From Narthecium ossifragum (Eukaryota; Streptophyta; Magnoliopsida; Dioscoreales; Nartheciaceae), in assembly GCA_963920575.1 (NCBI GenBank), contig OY986972.1, positions 12,288,010 through 12,352,009 of the forward strand: a stretch of 64,000 nt of DNA. Reading direction: 5' to 3'. Below are positions 21,421 through 32,721 of this stretch, piece after piece. How positions within the stretch are numbered: the first letter of the stretch is position 1; every line of letters starts with the position of its first letter. The translations under genes were made by a program, and so were the position numbers. The notes beneath the pieces were generated by a model. The model did no database searches. It was given only the letters and a program-made list of their open reading frames with translations, and was not told the DNA's origin.

Positions 21421-23069
21421 GAGACAGTCAGTCAGTTTGGGCTTGACTTTGAGGACCGGGCGACAGGTGGTTTCCTGTATGCTGTTCGCAGCATTCCAGT
21501 TCTTTTGGCCAGAGTGATCGAGGCACAGGCTGGGGACCCAGAGCTCGTGGAGACCCGTGCTGCGGTCGGCACAGAGCACGCAGTTGAGGGCTGGACAGTG
21601 TCGACAGACAGTGGGCTACTCTTCAGAGGCATAGTTGCAGTTCCAGGAGACCCGGCGTTGCGAGAGGAGATCCTTCACGAGTTCCACCACTCCTGCTTCG
21701 CCGTTCACCCCGGGAGCACCAAGATGTACCACGACCTTCGCCAACAGTTCTGGTGGTGCGGGATGAAGAGGTCAGTAGCTGAGTTCGTTTCCAGGTGCCT
21801 CACCTGTCAGAAGGTGAAGGCAGAGCACAGGCGGACCCTAGGTTTGTTGCAGCCACTGCCAGTGCCGAGTGGAAGTGGGAGCATACAGCTATGGACTTCG
21901 TCACCGGGCTACCCAGGTCACCGAGGGGGAATGATGCGATTTGGGTCATCGTCGATCGACTGACCAAATCGGCTCATTTCCTCCCCATGAGGACGACAGA
22001 TCCAGTTGCCAGACTGAGCCAGAGGTACATTGACGAGATAGTACCACTGCACGGCATCCAAGTGTCGATAGTGTCAGACAGAGATCCCAGATTCACCGGC
22101 AGGTTCTGGAGCAGCTTCCAGGACTCCTTGGGGACAACACTGATGTTCAGCACAGCTTTCCACCCTCAGACGGACGGGCAGTCAGAGCGGACTATCCAGA
22201 TCTTGGAGGACATGCTCAGCGCATGTGTGCTAGACGCTGGGTGTACTTGGGAGCAGCACGTGACTTTGGTGGAGTTTGCCTACAACAATAGTTTTCAGGC
22301 CAGTTTGGGTTTTGCACCCTTTGAGGCGTTGTACGACAGACCGTGTCGCTCACCGGTGTGTTGGACTGAGGTTGGGGAGGCATCCCTTACCGGTCCGGAC
22401 ATCATCAGACATTCGTCAGAGAGGATGGCTCAGATCAGGCAGAGGCTTCTGACAGCGCAGAGCAGGCAGAAGAGCTACGCAGACCGCAGGCGACGACCCC
22501 TGGAGTTCGCAATTGGCGACAGAGTGCTACTGAAGGTGTCCCCGCGCAGAGGGTCGATTAGGTTTGGTAGCAGGGGCAAGCTAGCTCCGAGACTCACGGG
22601 TCCTTTTTAGATCGTCAGGCGCGTCGGAGCAGTCGCCTACTAGTTGGCTCTACCCCCGCACATGTCAGCAGTTCACCCCACCTTCCACGTGTCTATGCTG
22701 AGGAAGTATATTCCAAATCCTTCTCACGTGATCAGACACGACGACCTCGAGGTTGAGGAGGACGCCACCTACATAGAGCAGCCAGTACAGATCATGGACA
22801 GACGGGATCAGGTGCTGAGAGGCAGATCGTTACCGTTGGTCATGGTCAGGTGGAGACACGGCAGTGCAGAGAGTCTGACTTGGGAGCGAGAGGATCGCAT
22901 GCGTCGGGAGTTTCCCCGACTGTTCACCTCTTCAGGTAGTTCCTTGTTGTGGGCATTGGCGCCCCTAGTTGTAACCTTGTTTGTGCAGGTAAGCTTAGTT
23001 GTTTCTTTTTCCCCCGGCTTCAACCTTGAATTTCGGGACGAAATTCTTTTTAAGGTTGTTAGGTTGTGA
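21421..23069 (+). pseudogene. D1 integrase and chromodomain region
   Basis: The zinc-binding region includes EFHHSCFAVHPGSTKMYHDLR and CLTCQKVKAEHRRTLGLLQ. A one-base loss at about 21870 shifts the frame before EWKWEHTAMDFVTGLPRS. The catalytic core shows IVDRLTKSAHFLPM, IVSDRDPRFTGRFW and QTDGQSERTIQILEDML, which carry the expected D, D and E. The C-terminal part has the GDRVLLKVSP segment. In-frame TAGs at 22608 and 22641 interrupt the region before LPPHMSAVHPTFHVSMLRKY. The end, DDLEVEEDATYIEQPVQIMD through VRWRHGSAESLTWE, is a chromodomain-like module that in this group is thought to guide integration. The final stop, TGA at 23067, lies in the right LTR. Confidence 0.9.
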
Positions 23070-25432
23070 GGGCCCGTCCCTCAGACCTGGCTCGACCGCG
23101 TGGGTTGAGAGCCGGTTTCATGTTGGTTTGGTTCCGCGTCGGGCACGATCGGGCGATCGTGTGGCGGTTTGGACCCCGGGGGTATTTTGGTAAATATGCC
23201 CTCTGGTGGTCGGTTTCACACCCGCGTTCCACACACTGACTTTGATTGATGTATGTGTTTGATTAGAATCCCTAGGGTGCGTCCGATCGGAGGATCGGAG
23301 CTCGATCGGGAAAGATCAAATTGGACGGCTGAGATAGATCTGGATTTTCTATAAAAGCCCTGTCCCTTTCTTCTCTTCCCTTCTCTTCTTCTCCTGTCGT
23401 TTTCTTCCCCTCTCTCTCCTTCGGCTGAGCTAGGGTTTGGAGACTTGGGCTTCGGAGCTCGGATCTTGACGGCTTGACCAGCGGGACGCGTGGAGGAGCA
23501 ACCCTACTTGCTCAAGTAGGTGTTTCTACCTCGATCCTTGGATCGGGTTCTCCTAGGATTATTGCACTTTCGCTATAGGAATAGATGTTAGAATGCTTTG
23601 CAAATCTTTGCATGTGTAGTGTAGCTGATTTCCTGTATTCCTACGTTGTGATTTCGGTATTTGAATGGTTGGTTTCCGTATTATCGCCGTTTCGTCGGTT
23701 TTCATCCATTTGGCCCTAGATAGGAGATTTAACCATCAAAAACAAGATTTCTTCATTCCATTAGCTTCCCCATTGTTAAATACACTTGCTTGCGAAATTT
23801 CATCTCGTTCCAGCTTGATTTGATCCTTGAAATCCAAAGAAATGGATTTTCGGCACTGTTCTGATGAACTGTGCCAAGGGCTCGACGGTCGATCTGTGCA
23901 TTGACCGTCAAGTGTTGTTTTACTCCCTCTGGGCCTGATGGTCGACCGTCGGATCGACCGTCGGGCTCTGTCGCGATTTTAGCTTCCCAGGGTCGATGCA
24001 TGGATCGACCACGGGATCTTCTCCTTTTTGCCATTTACCTAACGGTCGACCGTCGGATCGACCGTCGCATCGACCGTCAGGCGCTGTTTGGTTTTGGGCT
24101 TCTCAGGGTCGATGGGTGGATCGACTGTCTCCCTTGGTTTTCTTCGCTTGGGTCTCACGGTCGATCGCCGCATCGACCGTGGTCTCACAGTTGATCCCCG
24201 GATCGACCGTGACATCGTCCGTGACCCCTTGGACTTGGTTTTCTGGCTTTTCTTATATGGATTTGATTTGTGATTAGTATCTAAACATGTTGGGAAGTGT
24301 GTACGTGGATTTCATGAAGTTTTCACGGGATTTCCATTGAGATTAAGGTTTGGATTGCATATTGATTTCCCTTGAATAAATCGATGTTGTGGCTTTCCTT
24401 TAAATACATGTTTAGATGTTGTTAATTGCTTAATGATGTGCTTAGCCATTAGCTAGCTATGAGTGATAGCTAATGAGGAATTGTGGAACCTTAGCCTCTT
24501 GCAGGCGAGTGCCGAGGGCTATTGTATATCTGTTGGACTTGAAACTGATCTTGTGACATGTAGAGACATCTAGGATAGATGTTTGCCTAAGATCATGCAT
24601 TGTGTGCATTAGAGGCATTTGAGGTTAGGCGGGCGATGGTTTGGGTCGCCGATCCGAGGCTCTCGGGTAGCTCGGATCTAGCCTTAGGGCCGTGGCTGGG
24701 TAGTCAGGTTTAGGGTGTGATTGTTTAATCTGAATCTCTTGTTATTGAGGATTGACGATAGTGACTCTGATCAGTATTTGAGGTTTAGAGGTCGTGTTGT
24801 CTTCCTAGGCCAAGTGCTAAGGATGCAATCGATGTGTTCCCGACGTGGTCCCCAGGCAGTGGTATCCCTGTTGGGTAAGGGTGATCCCGCATGGTACTGT
24901 TCCCTTGTCAGTGCTTAGGGTGATTTTGGTAACGTGTCCAAGAGATAGGTTCATGACAGGAGCCCTTGGGACATCGATGGGTTATGGGACCCGTGGCATC
25001 CGTTAGACTTAGGCTGGGAGACAATACTGTTGTTGTTTTCCTCCCTTCAGTGTGCCGTAGAGTAGAACCCTACTGAGCTTATCGCTCACTCCTACCCGGG
25101 CTGCGTTTGTAGGTGCAGGCGGCAGTTCTTCGTCTGTTGAGCCGGCGGGATCGGCCTTTGGCGGCGCGAGTACATCCAGAGGCGCCTGAGGTTGCTGGAG
25201 GATTACCTGTTGTATATTTTTGATATATATGTATATGTTGTAAACATTTTGAGGATTTTGGAATCATATATTATATCTTTATCTTGGAAGTCTTAGAATG
25301 GAATTTTGAACTGTACAACTTGATGTTATATGAATTGAATCTGTTTCGCCTCTGGAATACAATTGTTTAAATTATCCGTCTTTTCCGCTTTGTATCGCGC
25401 CGATTGAAGATGAATAGTGATAGGAACCCTCA
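23065..25432 (+). repeat. D1 right LTR, 3' end missing
   Basis: Starts TGTGAGGGCCCGTCCC and is colinear with the left LTR to GAATAGTGAT near 25420. The last 55 or so bases, including GTGTGACA, are missing. TATA box TATAAAAG is at 23350-23357. Confidence 0.9.
23880..24222 (+). repeat. ACGGTCGAT/ATCGACCGT hairpin array, D1 right LTR
   Basis: Same array as in the left LTR, with single-base differences. It has one extra hairpin unit of about 33 bp near its end (about 24150-24215, where TCTCACGGTC is followed by a decayed second copy TCTCACAGTT). Array length therefore differs between the two LTRs of one element. Confidence 0.85.
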
Positions 25433-25442
25433 GATAACGATG

Positions 25443-25474
<32 letters not shown>

Positions 25475-25620
25475 ACGAAGAGCTGTTTTTGAAATGTCTC
25501 AACTATAAGAGATCAGTAGTCCAGATTTATTCTATGACAGATTCAACGGTCCAGATTTCATCTAAAACATCAAGATTCCCCTCCAAAGTTTTAAGATCCC
25601 GGCCAAAATTTGATTCCCAC

Positions 25621-26337
25621 TCAAAATTTCAGTTCTACAAAACCATAACACTCTCTCACCTCACTAATTACAGGAAAAGAGAGAGCAGTTTTTTTGCACA
25701 CAGGAGAGGGAGAATGGAGGAGGTGGCTGTGGCGGTGGAGGAGGGGGAGGCCGCGGGTGAGGCAGCGCCGGCATGAGAGGCAACCCTGACTCTGTACATG
25801 GACCGGCGAATCAGGGCCGATCAAGATCTCACTGACGTCTCTCCGCTCTTGCGCCAACATCTCCCTTCACGGTTCCGGCGTCACGGCAACCCCCGCCATC
25901 AAGATCGCCACCCGCTCCACCTCGACCACCATCTGATACGCCAAGAAACCCCGTAGCTGATCCCGGCCACCGCGTACTACCACGCGCCAAGCTTCGGCAT
26001 CGCCGTCACTAAGCATCGGGCCTGGAACTCCACCGAGCGGCATCTCCCTCCACTGTTCCGGTGTCACGGCCACCCCCGCCGTCAGGATCGCCACCCGCTC
26101 CACCTCGGCCGCCATCCGATACGCCAAGAAAACCCGTAGCTGATCCCGACCACCGCGTACTGCCTCGCGCCAAGGTTCAACATCGCCGTCACTAAACATC
26201 GGGCCTGGAACTCCACCGAGCAGAGACCAACCAATGAGAACAGTAGTAAGAGAGAGAAAGGAAAAGAGAAAAATCAACATCAAACTTTGCCTGTCCTGCT
26301 CCTTTAGAATGCCAAGCTCTTCGATGTTGAACTCCAA
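25621..26337 (-). pseudogene. Unrecognised protein fragment with a 61-residue tandem repeat
   Basis: The minus-strand ORF from 26337 encodes MEFNIEELGILKEQ, a short hydrophobic stretch (LMLIFLFSFLSL) and then two in-frame copies of a 61-residue unit. The unit includes GGVPGPM-SDGD, RGGRDQLR-FLAY and EVERVAIL-AGVAVTPE. The DNA period is 183 bp (about 25861-26043 and 26044-26226). After the second unit the frame meets TGA at 25867, where the first unit has TGG. Continued reading gives REMLAQERRDVSEILIG, so the original protein was longer. I do not recognise the family. Position inside a probable Helitron suggests a captured gene piece. It could also be a chance ORF in GC-rich DNA, but the in-frame repeat argues against that. 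Confidence 0.45.
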
Positions 26338-27447
26338 GCGAGCACTCTCATCTGCTCAGCCGCCACCCCCGCCCTTCACCACCAACACCACCACAATGAT
26401 GTTACGAGTGGTCTACTCGTGATCCTCTCGTAATGGGTCTCTACTGCTCCAATCGATCAGAATCGGCCTGATCGGACTTGATTTGAGTCCAATGGGCTGA
26501 TTTGGCTAGCTAGATCGGATCTGGCTTGAGCTGATTGAAGGGGACTTGACTGGATCAAGCCTGAAGTGATCTGGATCAAGCTGACCAAGTTGGATTGGGC
26601 TGGATCCGGATTGACTGGCTTGGCTGAACCGGATAAGTGGGCTGAGCCAATTTGGCCAAAGCTGGCTGGAAAGATCCGATGGCTGAGGAGTCGCCGGAGT
26701 GGATCGCCGGCGTAGGCGCGGCGGCTGCGGTCGGGATAGTGGCAGGGAAGGTCGCGAGGTGATGGGGAATAGATCCACCGGAGTGGATTGGTTGGAGGAG
26801 GGCTAGATCGGCGGGATCTAGAGGTCGACGGCGGCGGGGTAGGGTTTACCGGCGTCGGGGACAACGGGGAGCTCGGCTGGAGGCTTGGGACGTCGGGAAA
26901 GACCGGAGGAAAGGCTAACGCAAGGTGGCGAGGGTTTTCGAGGGGTCTGAGGGTGTGATCGAGGTCGGAATGGGTTAATGGCGGAGAGGACGAAGGTCGG
27001 GTTGTCGGGGACGGCGCCGGAGGGGACGATGCAGGCGATGGAGGGATTGGTCGGAGTCGTGGGAGATAGGCGAAGTCGGAGGTGACCTTGGTTGGCGACG
27101 TGGGTGGCCGGAGAGGGAACGGCGGTGAAGCTTGGCTAGGGTTTCGGGATAGAGGAAGGAGATGATGAATAGTGATGACGTGGCGGTGACGTGTCAATGA
27201 GAGAGAAAGTGACGGGGAGAGAGAAGTTGAAGGTGAAGGCGATGCGGGCTGCGGAGAAGATGACCGACGGGGAAGAAGGTGGATCTATGGTGGATAACTG
27301 GTGGAATCTAAATTACCACTACTCCTATGATATTCTACTCCTATGATATTCTACTAATTACTCTTAATCATTCATCTCATCATTCATAACCTAATACAAA
27401 ACTACTAAGGTCCTTTTATAGAGACCTTGACAGAGTCCTAATCCACT

Positions 27448-28299
27448 TGATACGAGGTCGAACCGAGCCATTCCAAGAAGGGACCCACGTCCTTGCTTGG
27501 ATGGGCCCACGCCAAGGAGTTGGCTGCACCCAAGTCCCTTTGGGCGTTCTAAGCTCAGCCGGCCAAAGGAATCCTATTCCTAGCTGGTTTGCTTACTTAG
27601 ATGATTTCCTAGTTAGTAGTTATCTTGATTGAGTCAGTTTCCTAGTTTGAGTTCAGTTTATGATTTGCTTTATTAGATCCTATTAAGAGTCCTAGTAATC
27701 AGGAAGTTTGAGTTATGATTGAGTCTTAGTAGGAAGGTATGGTTACTTGCTGATTAAAGCAAGGTAGTTCTCTAGTTGTAGTAAAACTCTCTTGAGGCCT
27801 CTATAAAAGGACCTCCATAGCTTGTAATTATGCATGGACGAATTTATGAGAGTAATTATTTAGTAGAGATAAATCTTAGGAGTAGAAGTAATATAGGAGT
27901 AGCTGTAACCCTAGTTTCCACAGAAATCCACCAGCCACCTTCATCTCTCTCCTGCCGGATTCTTTCTCCACCAGCCGGCCACCATCCATTGCCGTCCACC
28001 GCTGCCATCTACAGTGCATGTCCCCATCACCGGCGTCCCCTTGGCTGCCGTGCTTCCCTCCACCACGTTCTCCAAGGCTTGGATCTCCAAGAGAAGCCAG
28101 CCAACCCTAGAGGAGCTGCAAGGTATCCCTCTTCTCATCCGTCTCCTCCTCTAGTCTTCGTCTTCCTCGTCGAATACCTAGGGTCCTTCTCCTAAAACCC
28201 TAAAGGTATCTCTCGACCTAGCCATAGATTTGGCTAAAGAGGATCTGAGATAAGACAAGAGACCCGGTACGAAAGCCCTTGAGAAGGTGCATCGTATCA
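27448..28299 (+). repeat. Family B solo LTR in the A2 LTR
   Basis: Runs from TGATACGAGG to GCATCGTATCA (852 bp), flanked by the perfect 5-bp TSD CCACT (27443-27447 and 28300-28304). The A3 LTR at about 41187-41200 keeps the empty site, ATCCACTAGAAAA, which proves both the insertion and the TSD. TATAAAAGG lies at about 27801. No interior remains, so this is the product of LTR-LTR recombination. Confidence 0.95.
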
Positions 28300-28647
28300 C
28301 CACTAGAAAACCCCCTTTCTTAATTAGCAAGTAATAAGGTTTCTGACTCAACTCAACTTCGTAACTCAAAGGGACTCTTAATTAATTCCTAACAATCAAC
28401 TAGGACTCAATAAAAGAATAATAATAAATCCTAATTAAATACTCTAGTTTGAACTGGGGAAGTCCAAGTCAAACTAGGAAAGAGGTTGAACCAGTTTGGT
28501 TCCTCTTCTGGGTTCGGATCCAATTGGTCGAGTCGGATCGACTCGTATCATCCCCCCTTCCTTCAAAATTGGCCTTGTCCTCAAGGCCAGAGTTAAGTCA
28601 GGTAGGATGGCTCTATGTGGTTGGACCGAATCAACTTGCTGATGTAG

Positions 28648-30333
28648 CTATGGACTCGGTGGGGAGAAACCAGGTCTATCCCATGATGGGTCCAGTGGTA
28701 GCAGGGGCAATGTTGAAGGAGCATCTGGAGGTCGATCTGACGGCTCAGGCAACTCCAGAAATATGATCTTCAATGGCTCTCCTGGATCATCCTTATCATA
28801 TCCCATCAGTAGTGTTGCCCATGACCATAGGATGGGATCTGATGTCCATGGTCTGATCAACTGTGCAGGGACTTGGCTTGAATCTGGGTCAAGCTGGCTT
28901 TGGTCCAATCTGAAGTGAGGATGGCTGGACCATGCTTTTGCTGCACTAGTCTGGGCTAGAAGTTGGTTGAACCAAGTTGAATCTTCAGCTGTGATGAGTC
29001 GTACTCTGGTCCAAACATGTCTGATTTGGTTGGCTCTATCGGTGTCAATCTGGACTTGAGTCAGTTGAGTTAAACCGGTGTTACCATCATAGTCAGATAT
29101 GATCATATTGAATATGGCATCTGAATAAGGAGGGTAGCTCCTTTCATGGCTCATATCAACCTTTGAATGCTTGATCAACGGCTGAGGATGCATCGGGATC
29201 ACTTGGAGTGGATCTGGATGGTCCTGATTGCTGGGGACTCTTGGATCAGGTTCAGATCGAAGATCGGAACCACTGGATCGAAGATCAGGCTGATCAAACG
29301 GCTGGATCAAGTTGCAGTCTTGATCGGACGGCTGAGAAGCTGCCGGAGCTGGATCAACGGCGAAACGAGCTCGTCGGAGAGTGGCAACGGCGCAGGAGAC
29401 TTCGCAGGGACGTGGGGGTTCCATCCGTACGATCTGATCGTCGGATTGGGCCTCGTACACGCCGAATCTGAAGGTGGCGGCGCGGTGGAGGTTGTCGCAG
29501 GAGATTGCCGGTGTTCTAGGCCGCGACGATGCTTGAGCTCGTCGGGAACAGGTACGGGAAGGTCTTGGGACCTTTCTCGTGAGGTTTGATCTTGGGATCA
29601 ACCTCGGGAAGTGGCGGAGTGAAGGACACCGGAACAGGGGCTTTTGCCGGAGTTGGGTTCCGGCGATCCGGGCTTCGATCGTGGTCTTGGTCGGCCACGG
29701 TGGCTTCGGGGAAGGACGCCGATGCTCCCTCGGTGAGTAGGTGGCGAGAACGGCGTCGGAGGGCGGCGTGGGGGTGGCGGCTCGGGGACGAGCCGACGGA
29801 GCCATGGTTGAGCCGGGACGAAGGGTAGTCGGCTCGAAGGTGAGCCGGGCTGGAGGTAGGGGATGAGCCGATGGCGAGCCGCGGCTTGAGCCAGATACGG
29901 GCCGAATCCAAGGAGGAGAGAGAAAACCAGGGGAAATTCCAGAAAAATATGGAAAAATAGGAAAAATTCCGGAAAAATCATGAGAATGTGGTAGAAAGTG
30001 TTCACCCTGATCTGGCAGAGGAGGTTGCAACAGCAGGTGCTCCAGTTCGATCTGAGAATCGGACGGTTGTCGCTCCTCAACTAGCTTCTGGATCTCTTCT
30101 CCCTTACTGATTGCTGGTGTTTCAGTCAGACTCGAAATTACAACCGGAGTCCTAATCTGAGTTGGCTCAGGCTCAAGTTCTGCAATCATTATCCTTGGTG
30201 CTATAGTTGACCACCTACGAGAGATCTGCTCCATGTTTCTGCTTTGGCGTTCCATCAAAGTTGAAACAAGATTTACCTCGGCCTGCAGACTCTTAAATTG
30301 ATGTTCCCACCACTCCTGGGATAATCCGTACAT
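28648..30333 (-). CDS. A2 family A proline-rich retroelement protein
   Basis: A 561-codon ORF homologous to the A1 protein over its whole length. It starts MYGLSQEWWEHQFKSLQAEV. It differs by an inserted stretch around residues 70-95 (GEEIQKLVEERQPSDSQIE) that A4 shares, so A2 and A4 form a subgroup. The C-terminal block is present (RPWTSDPILWSWATLLMG, then DKDDPGEPLKI). It stops early at SPPSP (TAG where A1 has GAG), losing about 35 residues that A1 carries up to the LTR. It has no recognised domain. Retention of a near full-length frame in a second diverged copy suggests that the protein mattered for mobility. Confidence 0.65.
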   Translation of the reverse strand: MYGLSQEWWEHQFKSLQAEVNLVSTLMERQSRNMEQISRRWSTIAPRIMIAELEPEPTQIRTPVVISSLTETPAISKGEEIQKLVEERQPSDSQIELEHLLLQPPLPDQGEHFLPHSHDFSGIFPIFPYFSGISPGFLSPPWIRPVSGSSRGSPSAHPLPPARLTFEPTTLRPGSTMAPSARPRAATPTPPSDAVLATYSPREHRRPSPKPPWPTKTTIEARIAGTQLRQKPLFRCPSLRHFPRLIPRSNLTRKVPRPSRTCSRRAQASSRPRTPAISCDNLHRAATFRFGVYEAQSDDQIVRMEPPRPCEVSCAVATLRRARFAVDPAPAASQPSDQDCNLIQPFDQPDLRSSGSDLRSEPDPRVPSNQDHPDPLQVIPMHPQPLIKHSKVDMSHERSYPPYSDAIFNMIISDYDGNTGLTQLTQVQIDTDRANQIRHVWTRVRLITAEDSTWFNQLLAQTSAAKAWSSHPHFRLDQSQLDPDSSQVPAQLIRPWTSDPILWSWATLLMGYDKDDPGEPLKIIFLELPEPSDRPPDAPSTLPLLPLDPSWDRPGFSPPSP

Positions 30334-30397
30334 GATGGCGAAGTTTCCAGTAGGGTCTGAACCGCACAGTCGGTGGAACGGAGCTCTGATACCAAGT

Positions 30398-31195
30398 TGT
30401 TACGAGCGGTCTACTCGTGATCCTCTCGTAATGGGTCTCTACTGCTCCAATCGATCAGAATCGGCCTGATCGGACTTGATTTGAGTCCAATGGGCTGATT
30501 TGGCTAGCTAGATCGAATTTAGCTCAAGGAATTGGATCAGGCTTGACTGGATTGGGCTGGATTGAGTCTGATCGAAATTAGACTTGATTGGATCAAGTCT
30601 GATTGGGTTAAGTGGTTGGAGGGCTAAGTGGCTGGCTGAACCGGGTTGGATCCAAGGGCTGTGGTTTGCCGGAGTAGATCGCCGGCGTAGGGGCGGCGTC
30701 GGCGGTCGGGTTAGTGGCAGGAAGGGTCGCTTGGAGGTGGGGATGAGATCCACTGGCTCAGATCTGGGAGATGGGTGGAGGATCGGCCGGATCTAGAGGT
30801 TGATGGCGGCGGGTATGGGTTGACCGGCGTCGGGGACTACGGCGGGCTCGTGGGTGGCTTAGGACGTCGGAAACGGTCAGGGAAGGTCGGTATAGGAGTA
30901 TGGGGAGGGTTTTAGAGGAGTTTAGGGCAGGATCGGGGCAGAGGACAGCGGAGCTCGGAGGGTGGACGGCGGTGGATATCACCGGAGACGGTGAAGGACG
31001 ACGTGAAGGATATGGCCGGAGTCGTGGGAGATAGGGGAAGGCGTTGGAGGTCTTGGATGGCGACGGGGGTGGCCGGAGAGGGAACGGCGGTGAAGCTTGG
31101 CTAGGGTTTTGGGATAGAGAGGAGGAAGAAGATGAACAGTAGGGGGTGACGTGGCGCTGACGTGGCGGTGGCGTGGAGGAGAGAGAAAGTGACCA
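30398..31195 (-). repeat. A2 5' LTR, truncated at an inversion junction
   Basis: Begins TGTTACGAG next to the primer site and follows the family A LTR in reverse to GAGAGAAAGTGAC near 31193, then breaks off. ORFs on both strands here are LTR composition artefacts. Confidence 0.8.
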
Positions 31196-32181
31196 TCGAT
31201 CCACCAGATATCATAGGAGTAGAATATCATAGGAGTAGAGGTAATGTAAATTCCACCAGATATCCACCATCGATCCACCTTCTTCCCCGTCAGTCATCTT
31301 CTCCGCAGCCGGCATCGCCTTCACCTTCATCTTCCTTCTCCACGCCACTTTCTCTCTCCTCCAGGTCAGTGACCCCACGCCAAGTCAGCGCCACATCAGC
31401 ATCATCTTCCTCCTTCCTCTTCTCTCCCGTGCCCTAGCCAAGCTTCACCGCCGGCATCCTTTCCCCATCCCTCTCCGGCCACCCCCGTCACCTCCAAAGG
31501 CCACCTCCGTTCTTCCCTACGTCCCACGACTCCGGCCATCCCTTTCCCGCCGTCTTCCATCCCCTCCGGCGCCGTCCTCGACAAGTCAACCTCCGTCCCC
31601 ATCGTCGGCAACCCCACATCCTATCCTAATCTCATCCCAGATCCGTTCCTCGTCTCCCCATGATCCTTCCCAACGTCCCAAGGACCCCCGCCGAGCTCCC
31701 CGTCATCGTCCCCGACGCCGGCCACCTCTAAACCCACCGCCGACCTCGTAGATCCGGCCAAACCACCGCCTACCTCCTAGATCCGAGCCGTTGGATCTCT
31801 TCCCCACCGTCCTACGACCTTCCCTGCCAAGTTCCGGACCTCCGCCGCCGCCCTTACGCCGGCGATCCACCCCGGAGACTCCTCAGCCCTTGGATCGATC
31901 CTAGCTCATCCTAGCCAACCTTGACCAAATTGACTCAGCCACTTCACCCAATCCTAGCCGATTCAGCCAAGCCACTTAGCCCAATCCAACCCGGTCAGCC
32001 TGATCCAGATCAACTCATACTTGACCTAGTCAAGTCCTATCCAATCAGGCTCAGCGAGATCTGAACCGGATAAGCCAGATTCAACCAATTGGACTCAAAT
32101 CAAGTCCGATCAGGCCAATTCTGATCGATTGGAACAGTAGAGACCCGATACGAGAGGATTACGAGTTGACCGCTCGTATCA
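31196..32181 (+). repeat. Family A LTR piece in inverted orientation
   Basis: Plus-strand LTR sequence from about LTR position 345 (ATATCATAGGAGTAG) to the end CTCGTATCA. It forms an inverted repeat with most of 30398-31195. It is more diverged and has the CTCGTATCA end seen in A4 rather than the CTCGTAACA end. Confidence 0.8.
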
Positions 32182-32199
32182 GGCGTTGTCATGGCGACG

Positions 32200-32721
32200 C
32201 TATTGCCATGGCCGTGCTGCTAGAGAGAGTGAGATGGGAGCTGTGGGAATGGAGAACTGGGAATTGGGGGAAGAAGGGAAGAGGAGAGGTGAGAGAGATG
32301 GAGGTGAGAGAAGAGGAGACGTTGGCTGGTGACTACGAGGTGGAGGTGGCGGGGGAGAGAGGGAGAGGGAGGTGGCGGGGGTAGTGGAGGAGGAGGGGGA
32401 GGCGTGACTGGGCGGCGGAGGAGGCGGCACAGGCGAGCGTTGGAGAGAGATCAACGAGAGGGAGAGAGAGATGAGGGTCGGGGAGAGAGATCGGCGAGAG
32501 GGAGAGGCGGGTGAAGGGGAGGTGGCGGAGGCGGTGGAGGAGGGGGAGGCCGCGGGTGACTGGGAGTCACAAGCGAGCGTCGGAGAGAGATCGGCGAGAG
32601 GGAGAGAGAGATGAGGGTTTGGGAGAGAGATCGGCAAGAGGGAGAGGCGGCTGAAGGTGAGGTGCGCGGCAGCCGGGGAGATGCGGCTGGAGCTTTGGTT
32701 GCGAAAGGTGTGTGAGGGCAA
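32200..32721 (-). other. Low-complexity Ser/Pro ORF with upstream TATA box
   Basis: A 173-codon minus-strand ORF (MPSHTFRNQSSSRISP...) in GA/CT-rich DNA with an imperfect internal duplication (about 32433-32510 and 32574-32650). A canonical CTATAAATAGC lies on the minus strand at about 32803-32813, 90 bp upstream of the ATG, so transcription is possible. The amino-acid composition follows the DNA repeats, and I would not call a real protein. A 30-bp stretch near 32537-32566 is identical to one at about 25742-25771, on the other side of A2. Confidence 0.3.

Larger units (their letters stand above)
15613..25432 (+). mobile_element. D1: Tekay chromovirus (Ty3/gypsy), degenerate
   Basis: Has a left LTR (15613-17991), an iMet primer site, gag, protease, reverse transcriptase, RNase H, integrase and a C-terminal chromodomain-like region, and a right LTR from 23065. 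The right LTR lacks its last 55 or so bases and breaks off at about 25432, so the TSD cannot be confirmed (left flank AGCTT). The gene order and chromodomain place it in the Tekay/Del group of chromoviruses. Several frameshifts and stops make it non-functional as it stands. Confidence 0.9.
26400..32181 (-). mobile_element. A2: family A element with a chimeric, inverted end
   Basis: Minus-strand element: 3' LTR at 26400-28550 (holding a B solo LTR), polypurine tract, ORF, primer site (about 30385-30397) and 5' LTR from 30398. The 5' LTR runs normally for about 800 bp, then at about 31195 switches to a plus-strand family A LTR piece that continues to CTCGTATCA at 32181. Both outer ends are thus LTR 3' ends pointing outward. 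The flanks (AATGA left, GGCGT right) do not match, so this is not one simple insertion. Confidence 0.8.

Noticed and set aside
32200..32721. Ser/Pro-rich protein gene with TATA box
   Set aside because: Amino-acid sequence mirrors GA-rich DNA repeats; kept only as a low-confidence feature.
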